Source: Exiguobacterium sp. SL-9 (lineage in GTDB: Bacteria; Bacillota; Bacilli; Exiguobacteriales; Exiguobacteriaceae). Taken from it: DNA of 64,000 bases. Below the pieces are notes generated by a model. The model was given only the letters and a program-made list of their open reading frames with translations, had not been told where the DNA came from and did not search any database. Positions 16,570 to 23,546 of the stretch are shown here, piece after piece. The stretch's first letter is position 1, and each line of letters begins with the position of its first letter. Both the position numbers and the translations under genes were made by a program. The stretch covers positions 620,001-684,000 of the forward strand of contig NZ_SJUO01000002.1 of the NCBI RefSeq assembly GCF_004336985.1, read 5' to 3'.

Positions 16570-17457
16570 GGGTTGCGCCGGTATATCGAGCGGCATGAAA
16601 TAATGCTCACACCCTTCCCATCCGAGCTGTCCACTCAACAGGTCGAACGACGTCCGAAAGAACGCTTGGACGTCACCCGACCGACCAATTTTTTCAATCG
16701 ACAAGAAACATTCGCTCATCTTGGCGTCATAGTAGGCGTCCGCTGGTTGAATCCGTTCCGAGCCGAGCTCGGTGTATTGGAACGGATACGGCAAGATGAA
16801 GAACATTGGCACGTCGACGGACTCGTCGCCGAGCCAAAAGCCGAACTCGATCATGTGCTCATCGAACGCCGCCTTCTCGATCAGTTTATCTTCCGGGAAC
16901 GGCTCGGACTTCCCGTAGACGATCATCGACGAAACGTCGAACGTGCCCCAAAACAAGGCCGGTTTTACTTTCCGGCATCGGAGCGGGGCGAGAAACGCCG
17001 CTTGTTCCCGAGCGGCGTATTGGAACAAACGCACCCCTTTCTGCGCGGCATCGGCATCGTATGCGAGCGGCGCCTCATCCCGGTCCAAGTATCGCAGTTC
17101 TCGCATCTCCTGCGTCTTCGGATTGAGCGTGAGTCGAACGCCGGACGCCTGAAGCGTACCGATGATTTCTGTGTAGTACGTTTTGAGCGATTTCCCGTCC
17201 TCGAGTGGAAACATCGTTCGATTTGACTCGACTTGCACCGTGATAATCCCAGCCGCGACATCGATGTCCACCTCGAACAACGTCTCTCCGTTCCAAAGCG
17301 GCCCGGTCGAAAATCCGTTCACCGTGAGCGGCAATGTGACGTGGGCCCATTGTGGTTCTTGCGGGGCCAGACCGAGTTTGATTTTCCCTAAGATTTGCGA
17401 CACGAGATGAAGCGTGAGCTTCGTGTCCTCCCATTCCGAGTGTCGTATGATTTGCAT
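16549..17457 (-). CDS. DUF5996 family protein
   Basis: About 302 residues. The N-terminal region (WEDTKLTLHLVSQILGKIKL, then WAHVTLPLTVNGFSTGPL, then a FEVDIDV strand and a YYTEIIGTL helix) matches DUF5996. The family has no assigned function but recurs as a single-domain cytoplasmic protein. No signal peptide is visible. I set the start at the ATG at 17457. A longer frame begins at a TTG at 17487 without a convincing ribosome binding site. Its hairpin terminator is shared with the DUF4261 gene. It is encoded right after a thioredoxin-like gene that has its own terminator. Confidence 0.75.
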   Translation of the reverse strand: MQIIRHSEWEDTKLTLHLVSQILGKIKLGLAPQEPQWAHVTLPLTVNGFSTGPLWNGETLFEVDIDVAAGIITVQVESNRTMFPLEDGKSLKTYYTEIIGTLQASGVRLTLNPKTQEMRELRYLDRDEAPLAYDADAAQKGVRLFQYAAREQAAFLAPLRCRKVKPALFWGTFDVSSMIVYGKSEPFPEDKLIEKAAFDEHMIEFGFWLGDESVDVPMFFILPYPFQYTELGSERIQPADAYYDAKMSECFLSIEKIGRSGDVQAFFRTSFDLLSGQLGWEGCEHYFMPLDIPAQPKQEPTD

Positions 17458-17533
17458 CAACGTTTCCCCATTTCTTCGTTCAAACAAGTGACGCAGCTAC
17501 TCTGTTAATTCCCCGTCACAGACGCGAACAACC

Positions 17534-17566
17534 AAAAAAAAATCCACAGACGTATGTCTGTGGATT
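17534..17566 (-). terminator. Rho-independent terminator after the thioredoxin-like gene
   Basis: Perfect 11-bp stem AATCCACAGAC / GTCTGTGGATT with a 4-base loop. On the minus strand it is followed by at least eight T. The stem overlaps the stop codon region. Confidence 0.93.
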
Positions 17567-17889
17567 CAGCCGCGCATCGCTTGGAGACGCTCAAGTTGAT
17601 GGGCCAGCTCCCCGATTGGGACGAACCGGGCCCGTCGAAGCGTTTCTCTGCCGTCAAGGAAAAACAGGACGACAGGCACCGTGAAAATCGAGTAGGCGCC
17701 GGCAATTTCTGGCACCTCGTCCGAATCGACCGCGACCGCCTCGATATCGGGGAACTCCGTCAACATCTCCTCGACTTGTGGTTTCAGCGAGTGGCAGACG
17801 CTACAGGTCGGATGCGAGACGTAGACGAGCAATTGATCCGAGCCCGCAATCCGGTCTTGTAATGCCGAAAGTGTGGTGACAGCTTCCAT
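17566..17889 (-). CDS. Thioredoxin family protein
   Basis: A 107-residue single thioredoxin fold with the redox pair in HPTCSVCHSLKP (CSVC rather than CGPC) and the cis-proline in FTVPVVLFF. No signal peptide is present, so it is cytoplasmic. It probably keeps a protein disulfide reduced. The unusual CxxC centre suggests a dedicated partner rather than general thioredoxin duty (inference). The ATG follows GGAGGAAG. The degV gene 2 stop lies 21 bp upstream, so the two are probably co-transcribed. Confidence 0.9.
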   Translation of the reverse strand: MEAVTTLSALQDRIAGSDQLLVYVSHPTCSVCHSLKPQVEEMLTEFPDIEAVAVDSDEVPEIAGAYSIFTVPVVLFFLDGRETLRRARFVPIGELAHQLERLQAMRG

Positions 17890-17909
17890 CAGACTTCCTC
17901 CTGTTCTAG

Positions 17910-18761
17910 TTAAGCGTCGAGCCAGAGCACCCCGACCGTCTCAAAGCCGGCATGGACCGCAATCGACGGACAGAAACGTGTCTTGACGACTTCAATCTCT
18001 GGCAATTTCGCTTGGATGAGCGCGACGAGATTGTCTTGCATCTCTGGGGCGAGCGCCGTCTGGACGAAGACGCGGTTGCTGTGAATCCCATTCGCAGCGT
18101 GGCGACGTTCGAGCTCGGTCACCATCTCAGCGTACGCCTTCTTGAGCGACCGTGCTTTTTTAAACGGGATGACTTTCCCCGTCTCATCGAGCGTGATAAT
18201 CGGTTTGATGTTCAAGATATTGGCAAGGAACATCTCGCCTGACGAGACGCGACCACCGCGGCGCATCGTTTCCATGTTGCCGATAATCATGAAGAAATTC
18301 TTTTTGTCGCGCCATGCTTCGAGCAAGGCGACGATTTCTTCGACCGATTTACCTTCAGCTTCGGCGGCGAGTCCGAGACGGACGAGCTCTTGCTGCGCTT
18401 CGAGCGCCGCGTGCGAGTCGACCGTGTACACTTTGAAGCCAGCCGCTTCAGCAGCCGCGCTCGAGTTTTTCACCGTCGAGCTCAAGCCGTTCGAGCAATG
18501 GACGGCGATGGCGCAGTCGTACCCTTCTTCTTTCAACCGTTCATAGCGGGCAATGAAGTCACCGAAGATTGGCTGTGACGTCTTCGCTTCTTTCTTTTGG
18601 TCAATCATGTAGCGGTGCAAATCCTCGAGTGACAAGTCGACTTCGCTGTAACCGCTACCGTCGACGATCAATTGAATCGGGACGATATCGACACCGAGAC
18701 GGGCCGCCTCTTCTTTCGAGAAATTGGCCATACTATCGGTAATCCATGCGATTTTGGTCAT
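17910..18761 (-). CDS. DegV family protein (fatty-acid-binding), second copy
   Basis: A 283-residue DegV-fold protein. It starts KIAWITDSMANFS and shows TSQPIFGDF, AVHCSNGLSSTVKNS, VDSHAALEAQ and GGRVSSGEMFLANI, equivalent in position to those of the paralogue at 11689 but clearly diverged. A fatty-acid carrier role for the FakA kinase is inferred from the family. GGAGG precedes the ATG. I see no FapR-like box upstream, unlike the first copy, so the two are probably regulated differently. The thioredoxin gene follows in the same direction. Confidence 0.93.
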   Translation of the reverse strand: MTKIAWITDSMANFSKEEAARLGVDIVPIQLIVDGSGYSEVDLSLEDLHRYMIDQKKEAKTSQPIFGDFIARYERLKEEGYDCAIAVHCSNGLSSTVKNSSAAAEAAGFKVYTVDSHAALEAQQELVRLGLAAEAEGKSVEEIVALLEAWRDKKNFFMIIGNMETMRRGGRVSSGEMFLANILNIKPIITLDETGKVIPFKKARSLKKAYAEMVTELERRHAANGIHSNRVFVQTALAPEMQDNLVALIQAKLPEIEVVKTRFCPSIAVHAGFETVGVLWLDA

Positions 18762-18848
18762 AACAAAAGTCCTCCGTTAATCGTTCAATTTTTTCCTTTT
18801 TCATTATACCTCATTTTTCGGATTCGTTCCTTTCCGACCGATTCTCGT

Positions 18849-18883
18849 AAAAAAAGACAGGGCGACGCGTCGTCGCTCTGTCT
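18849..18883 (-). terminator. Rho-independent terminator after the RDD-like gene
   Basis: On the minus strand AGACAGAGCGACG pairs with CGTCGCCCTGTCT (one G-U, 3-base loop), followed by TTTTTTT. Confidence 0.92.
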
Positions 18884-18894
18884 CAGCCTTCGAC

Positions 18895-19314
18895 TCATCG
18901 TGTCGAAATCAGTTTCGTATGGGCAAATTCATCGTGCGGCAATTCTGTCTCTTTGCCAGCCTTGATTTGTTGGAGCGCCTTTAAGAGCGGTAGTCCAAGT
19001 GTCGCCGGATAGACGACGTCTTTATACAGCGTCCGCTTCATGACTTGTTCGAGCGAGAGCGGGCGTCCGTCTTGGCTGACGACTTTGATACCGACGACTT
19101 GGTCACCGATCGTCTGCCCATTTTTGTTAAGCAAGAAATACACTTCCCCGGCGATTGTCACGAGTGTCGGCAAGTAGTACCGTTTCACGTCTTTTCCAGG
19201 AAATAATTTCTTCCGAATCGTCTTCTCGACGAGTTTCGCAGGGGTCTGAAAAATGAATTGGTCAATTTGACTGGCTACGGCGCGTTTCCAGATTGGGACT
19301 GCCACGTTCATCAT
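18895..19314 (-). CDS. RDD-like small membrane-associated protein
   Basis: About 139 residues resembling the RDD fold. The early Arg/Asp positions appear as KRAVASQIDQFIF, and the middle reads NGQTIGDQVVGIKVV followed by LSLEQVMKRTLYKDVVYP, the usual second half of RDD proteins. Its helices are shorter and less hydrophobic than normal, so it may be a degenerate or peripheral member. The start is uncertain. ATG at 19314 or 19311 sits almost on the GAGAGG site, and a GTG at 19305 has the best spacing. It follows nos by 15 bp and is probably co-transcribed with it. Function unknown. Confidence 0.65.
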   Translation of the reverse strand: MMNVAVPIWKRAVASQIDQFIFQTPAKLVEKTIRKKLFPGKDVKRYYLPTLVTIAGEVYFLLNKNGQTIGDQVVGIKVVSQDGRPLSLEQVMKRTLYKDVVYPATLGLPLLKALQQIKAGKETELPHDEFAHTKLISTR

Positions 19315-19329
19315 CCTCTCATTTCGGGT

Positions 19330-20403
19330 CTAGGCTTTAGATTCCTCTTTTGCCTTCGCTTGAAACGCAGAAAACGGACAACCTGAACGCGAGAACAAGT
19401 TCGGCGTCACAATTTCGTCATTGTACTGTTGATGGAACACGTGCGTCGCGGCAGGTGACATTGGCGGGATGAGCCAGCTCCATTGACCGGTCACGTCACG
19501 CCCGGCGTCATGCTCGTTTTTCTCGAATCGCTTGAACTGTTTCGCCGCCGTGTGATGGTCGACAATCGTCACGCCTGCCCGTTCGAACGACTGCAAGACA
19601 GCGATGTTCAATTCGACGAGGGCCCGGTCTCGCCAAAGCGTCCGTTCTTTCGATGTATCGAGCCCGAGCGACTTGCCGACGAGTGGCAATAGATGATAGC
19701 GGTCCGTATCGGCCAAGTTGCGTGCCCCAATCTCGGTCTCCATATACCAACCGTTGAACGGGACCGACGTGAAGCGTAAACCACCGATCTCGAGTTCCAT
19801 ATCGGCGATGGCTGGGACGGCGTGCCATTTGACCGTTCGTCCGTCGAACAAGTCATACGCCTCATGCCGGATTTCGACTTCGAGCACCGCATCGTCCGGC
19901 AGTTCATACAGTCGGACCTCACGCCCGTCGGTGATCAAAAGCGGCAAAACGTCAAACGCGGTTCCGCTCCCGATCCAGCCGAGCCGCTCGGCTTGTCTCG
20001 TGATTGACAACGACAGCGGGTCACCAACGATGCCGGCTTCGGTCTCATATGCCGCATACCGGACGAGTTGGGCGTTCAAGAGCCGAAACTCGTTCGGGAG
20101 CACGGTCATCGTCGAACGAATTTTTCCACCGTTCGTCGCGTAACGTAAATGACTGACGAGTGCCTCGAATACCTCATCGAACGTCGTCACGCCCCGGGCA
20201 TCCCAGACGGTGAGCGTCTGCCAAAACAGACGACCGATGCATCGGTTCGAGTTGCGCCAGGCGAGTTTCGCGCCTTCCGTCAACTCTTCGGTCGTGAGCG
20301 TATACGTTCCCGTACGTTCGATTGCTTCTGCAATCTCGCTGAGCCGGTTCGTATAATCACCTTCTAGTTGCGAGAAAAAGTGTCGGGCTGCCTGTATGTC
20401 CAT
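19330..20403 (-). CDS. nos: Nitric oxide synthase oxygenase
   Basis: Heme- and pterin-dependent oxidation of L-arginine to nitric oxide and citrulline. At 357 residues it is the oxygenase domain alone, as usual in Bacilli, so electrons must come from general cellular reductases. The heme-ligating cysteine is C55 in WRNSNRCIGR. The substrate loop is FNGWYMETEIGARN, with E224 expected to hold arginine. Start chosen at the ATG at 20403, eight to ten bases after AGAGGAG. The ATG at 20424 precedes that site. NO in such bacteria protects against oxidative and antibiotic stress (family knowledge). Confidence 0.97.
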   Translation of the reverse strand: MDIQAARHFFSQLEGDYTNRLSEIAEAIERTGTYTLTTEELTEGAKLAWRNSNRCIGRLFWQTLTVWDARGVTTFDEVFEALVSHLRYATNGGKIRSTMTVLPNEFRLLNAQLVRYAAYETEAGIVGDPLSLSITRQAERLGWIGSGTAFDVLPLLITDGREVRLYELPDDAVLEVEIRHEAYDLFDGRTVKWHAVPAIADMELEIGGLRFTSVPFNGWYMETEIGARNLADTDRYHLLPLVGKSLGLDTSKERTLWRDRALVELNIAVLQSFERAGVTIVDHHTAAKQFKRFEKNEHDAGRDVTGQWSWLIPPMSPAATHVFHQQYNDEIVTPNLFSRSGCPFSAFQAKAKEESKA

Positions 20404-20477
20404 TTCATGTATCTCCTCTTTCATTCTGTCCCTTCCATCTTAGAGAAAATTGCTACGGGTTTCTACTTTTAGCGTAC

Positions 20478-20508
20478 AAAAAAAGGTGAACCGTTGCCGG
20501 CTCACCTT
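20478..20508 (-). terminator. Rho-independent terminator after the PAS/EAL gene
   Basis: On the minus strand AAGGTGA pairs with TCACCTT, plus inner CC/GG pairs, followed by TTTTTTT. The arm touches the stop codon. Confidence 0.85.
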
Positions 20509-23360
20509 CAGTCGGTTTGATCAACCAAATCTTTTGCTTGTTGAATCGTGAATCCGCGCGGTTTTTCACTCTCTGAAGCGGTCAAACGCTTCTCAAGTTC
20601 GACTGTCGGTTCATAAGTTGACTCATACTGATACAGGCCGTTGGCGAGTTCAGTTGAATGATTCACGCGGATTGGAAACGGTTCTTTGTCATCGTTCAAC
20701 AAGATGACCAAACCTAAATCACTGTCAACCGGGAGCCGAATTGACCCGTAAAACGAAATGACCTGATTGTCATGCCGCATGATGAGGATTGGCGATGTGC
20801 CTACCTCAACGTTTTGCCCCCTCAGACGTGTGATGGTAATGCCCGCGTGAATGAAATGTTTCGATGATTGAATCATCTCGATCGGTTCTTCCATCGGCGT
20901 CAATGCTCCTGACGCAAGTGCTCCTTCAAAGTCTGTCCCCTTAAGCGGTCGACTGAAAATAAAACCTTGGATAATCTGACATCCAAATTTTCGCAGGCAT
21001 AGTAGATCTTCCATCAACTCGACCCCTTCGACAACGACGTCCATCCCGAACTCCTCGGCAATGACGAGCAGACTGCGAACGATGCCTTGCGCTTTCCGAT
21101 TTTGACTGACGTGATGGGCAAAGACCCGATCAATTTTAATCGTTTGAGCGCTATATGCTTGCAAGTAGGCAAGAGAAGAATAGCCTTTCCCGAAATCATC
21201 GAACGCAATCGGGATGCCGAGTTCATTCAATCGTTCGAACGCTTGTGTGATCTGTTGGGCATCCTCTAACAGTGACGTCTCCGAGATTTCCACTTCTAAA
21301 AAATTTACCGGCACTTCATAGCGCTTCATTGCCTCTTCGAGGACACGTTCGAACTGCTCTTGATACAAATACTTGGCCGACACGTTAATCGAAATTGGTA
21401 TTTTGTTCGGGAGGGTCATTACATAGCGGCACACTTCTTCAATCAACCAGTTCGTCAAGTCGAGGTGAAGACTGCTCTCCTCGGCGAGCGGAATGAACTC
21501 AGCCGGTGAGATTGATCCCCATGTCGGATGTGTCCAACGCATGAGCGCCTCGGCTCCGACGATTTGTCCCGTCCACACGTCCACCTTCGGTTGATACATC
21601 AAGAAAAACTGTTCGGTCTCGAGGGCGCTCCGCATATCACGGAGCAACTCATAGCGTTTCAGCGATTCGATGTCCATCTGCGACGAGTACAGTTCAAGCT
21701 GGCTCCCCACCTTTTTATCGGCACGGTTCATGGCGACACAGGCACGTTGAATCAACTCGCTTGCTTGTGAGCCGTCGTCCGGATAACGGCTCACCCCAAT
21801 CGAGATCCGGGCAAACAAGTCATAGACACCGACACGGAAACGATGCGTGGAAAGCGTATCGAGCTCTTTCCCAAGTGCAAGTACGTCTGTATCTTCCATA
21901 AGACGCGGCAAGACAATCAACACATTATCTGCATCTAGATGACCAAGCACCGCGTCTTCAGGTAATAACCGAATCAAACGATTGACCGTCACAACCCGCC
22001 ACTCATCCCCTAGCTCATAACCGAACGTGTGATTAATTTCTGAGATTCGATTAAAGGATAGCGAGAACAACGTAAATGGTTCGCGCTGTTGCGTCAAATC
22101 ATACACAGTCTCTGTAATCGACTCTCGGTTTGGCATGTTGGTGATGGGATCGAGTAAAGCAAGTCGATAGATTTCATCTTGCTGTTCTTTCAACTGCGTG
22201 ATGTCTTTGACGAGCGTCCGTAAACCAATGACTTGTCCAGATTCCGAGAAAATCGGTTCTCGATTTTCTTCAATCCATTTCACTTCCCCTTTAGCGAAAA
22301 TCCGATAAGAGAATGTCGTAGTCTTCCCACTTAGCGTCACTTCTCGCGCCTGGTGAATTTTTGGAATGTCGTCCGGTACGACGACTTGTTGCCAGTAGTT
22401 CGGGTTTGAATTGAACTGCTCTTCCGTGTAGCCAAACACATGCGCAAAGCCGGGCGTCAAAAACTTGAACTGCTTAGATTCGAAATACCGCTCAAAAATT
22501 ACCGAATCGACAATCTCACACAACTGTTTAACTTTCGAACGCTCTTCGGTCAGTTTTGCCTCCGCATTAGTCAAATTAGTGATGTCAAACATCGCCCATG
22601 TGATGGTTTTTCGATTTTTCGACACTCCGACTTTTACAATCAAATTCAAACATCGTTTCTTCATGGGATTGAAAGCACGCAACTGCGTCTCATATTCAAA
22701 CTCGTTCGGATTTTGAATCAATCGATTGACGGCCGCCGCAAACGTGTCACGGTCATCTTCATGAATTAAATTACGAAAATGCTCCCGTTCCATCTTGTCG
22801 AGCTGTCGTTGAGACAAGCCAAGCAATTTTCCAGTCTGTGGAGAGTGGTAAAACTCTCCGGTTTCAAGATCTAACTCAATCAAAATCAGACCCGGAATGC
22901 GCTCAAATAACGACCGACTGACAACCATGCGATTATATTGTTCGCGTAATTCCGTCTGTGTCGTCAAATCTTTTATAATTCCACAGACACCGGTGATATG
23001 TTGTCCCGTATAGAGTGGCGTATTCGTCACAGACAGGTAGATATGTTTTTGATCCGTATTGACGGCTTTTAGTTCGTAATGGACAGTTTCACCTTGAAGT
23101 GCCCGTTGATGAAACAGAGCGACACGTTCGGTCTCCACTTTACTCATCCAAGCGTCTGGACACAAAAAACGGCTCTCCTTTCCCTGGAATAAAAGGGATA
23201 GCTTCTCATTCGAATCAATTAAATTCATTTCACTATCAAGCACGTAGACCGCGTCCGGATATTGATTGATTAAGAGCGGGTCAAGATTGAGGCGCTCATT
23301 CCGATCGATTTGTTTAATATCCGTTTCCAGTAAAGGTTTCCAGTTTCGGAAGAATCCCAT
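20508..23360 (-). CDS. Multi-PAS, degenerate GGDEF, EAL cyclic-di-GMP phosphodiesterase
   Basis: A 950-residue soluble protein with three PAS-type sensor domains (about 25-130, 145-260, 275-390). A GGDEF domain (about 405-560) follows in which the signature loop reads HLDADN instead of GGDEF, so it cannot be a cyclase and may bind GTP. The EAL domain (about 570-810) has GAEALMRW, INVSAKYL, EISET and AFDDFGKGYSSL, so cleavage of cyclic-di-GMP is likely. About 120 extra residues follow the EAL domain and I do not recognise them. Start chosen at the ATG at 23360 with AAGGAG eight bases away. The in-frame GTG at 23369 is too close to it. Confidence 0.92.
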   Translation of the reverse strand: MGFFRNWKPLLETDIKQIDRNERLNLDPLLINQYPDAVYVLDSEMNLIDSNEKLSLLFQGKESRFLCPDAWMSKVETERVALFHQRALQGETVHYELKAVNTDQKHIYLSVTNTPLYTGQHITGVCGIIKDLTTQTELREQYNRMVVSRSLFERIPGLILIELDLETGEFYHSPQTGKLLGLSQRQLDKMEREHFRNLIHEDDRDTFAAAVNRLIQNPNEFEYETQLRAFNPMKKRCLNLIVKVGVSKNRKTITWAMFDITNLTNAEAKLTEERSKVKQLCEIVDSVIFERYFESKQFKFLTPGFAHVFGYTEEQFNSNPNYWQQVVVPDDIPKIHQAREVTLSGKTTTFSYRIFAKGEVKWIEENREPIFSESGQVIGLRTLVKDITQLKEQQDEIYRLALLDPITNMPNRESITETVYDLTQQREPFTLFSLSFNRISEINHTFGYELGDEWRVVTVNRLIRLLPEDAVLGHLDADNVLIVLPRLMEDTDVLALGKELDTLSTHRFRVGVYDLFARISIGVSRYPDDGSQASELIQRACVAMNRADKKVGSQLELYSSQMDIESLKRYELLRDMRSALETEQFFLMYQPKVDVWTGQIVGAEALMRWTHPTWGSISPAEFIPLAEESSLHLDLTNWLIEEVCRYVMTLPNKIPISINVSAKYLYQEQFERVLEEAMKRYEVPVNFLEVEISETSLLEDAQQITQAFERLNELGIPIAFDDFGKGYSSLAYLQAYSAQTIKIDRVFAHHVSQNRKAQGIVRSLLVIAEEFGMDVVVEGVELMEDLLCLRKFGCQIIQGFIFSRPLKGTDFEGALASGALTPMEEPIEMIQSSKHFIHAGITITRLRGQNVEVGTSPILIMRHDNQVISFYGSIRLPVDSDLGLVILLNDDKEPFPIRVNHSTELANGLYQYESTYEPTVELEKRLTASESEKPRGFTIQQAKDLVDQTD

Positions 23361-23415
23361 GCATTTCACTCCTTAATGTGACGAATGTCATGCTGAACTG
23401 TGCCTATTTCTCTAA

Positions 23416-23444
23416 ATTATATAAAAAATGGGCAATATGAACAA
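23416..23444 (-). promoter_or_regulatory. Sigma-A promoter of the PAS/EAL gene
   Basis: On the minus strand TTGTTC, 17 bases, then TATAAT, ending 56 bp before the start codon. Confidence 0.75.
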
Positions 23445-23479
23445 ATCATATATTGGAGAATCATGGAAATGAAGCATGG

Positions 23480-23499
23480 AATTACACATTCGTGTAATT
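23480..23499. repeat. Perfect 8-4-8 inverted repeat upstream of the PAS/EAL promoter
   Basis: AATTACAC-ATTC-GTGTAATT. It lies about 36 bp upstream of the -35 box. It could be an operator or a second stop for the pullulanase transcript, which already has a terminator just before it. Confidence 0.5.
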
Positions 23500-23510
23500 T
23501 AACTCATACA

Positions 23511-23540
23511 AAAGAACCAGGGGCACTGTCGCCCCTGGTT
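23511..23540 (-). terminator. Rho-independent terminator after the pullulanase gene
   Basis: Perfect 10-bp stem AACCAGGGGC / GCCCCTGGTT, 6-base loop, followed by TCTTTTG on the minus strand. Confidence 0.88.
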
Positions 23541-23546
23541 ACTTCA

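Noticed and set aside
21950-22020. Active diguanylate cyclase in the PAS/EAL protein
   Set aside because: The signature loop is HLDADN. The metal- and GTP-binding GGDEF residues are lost.
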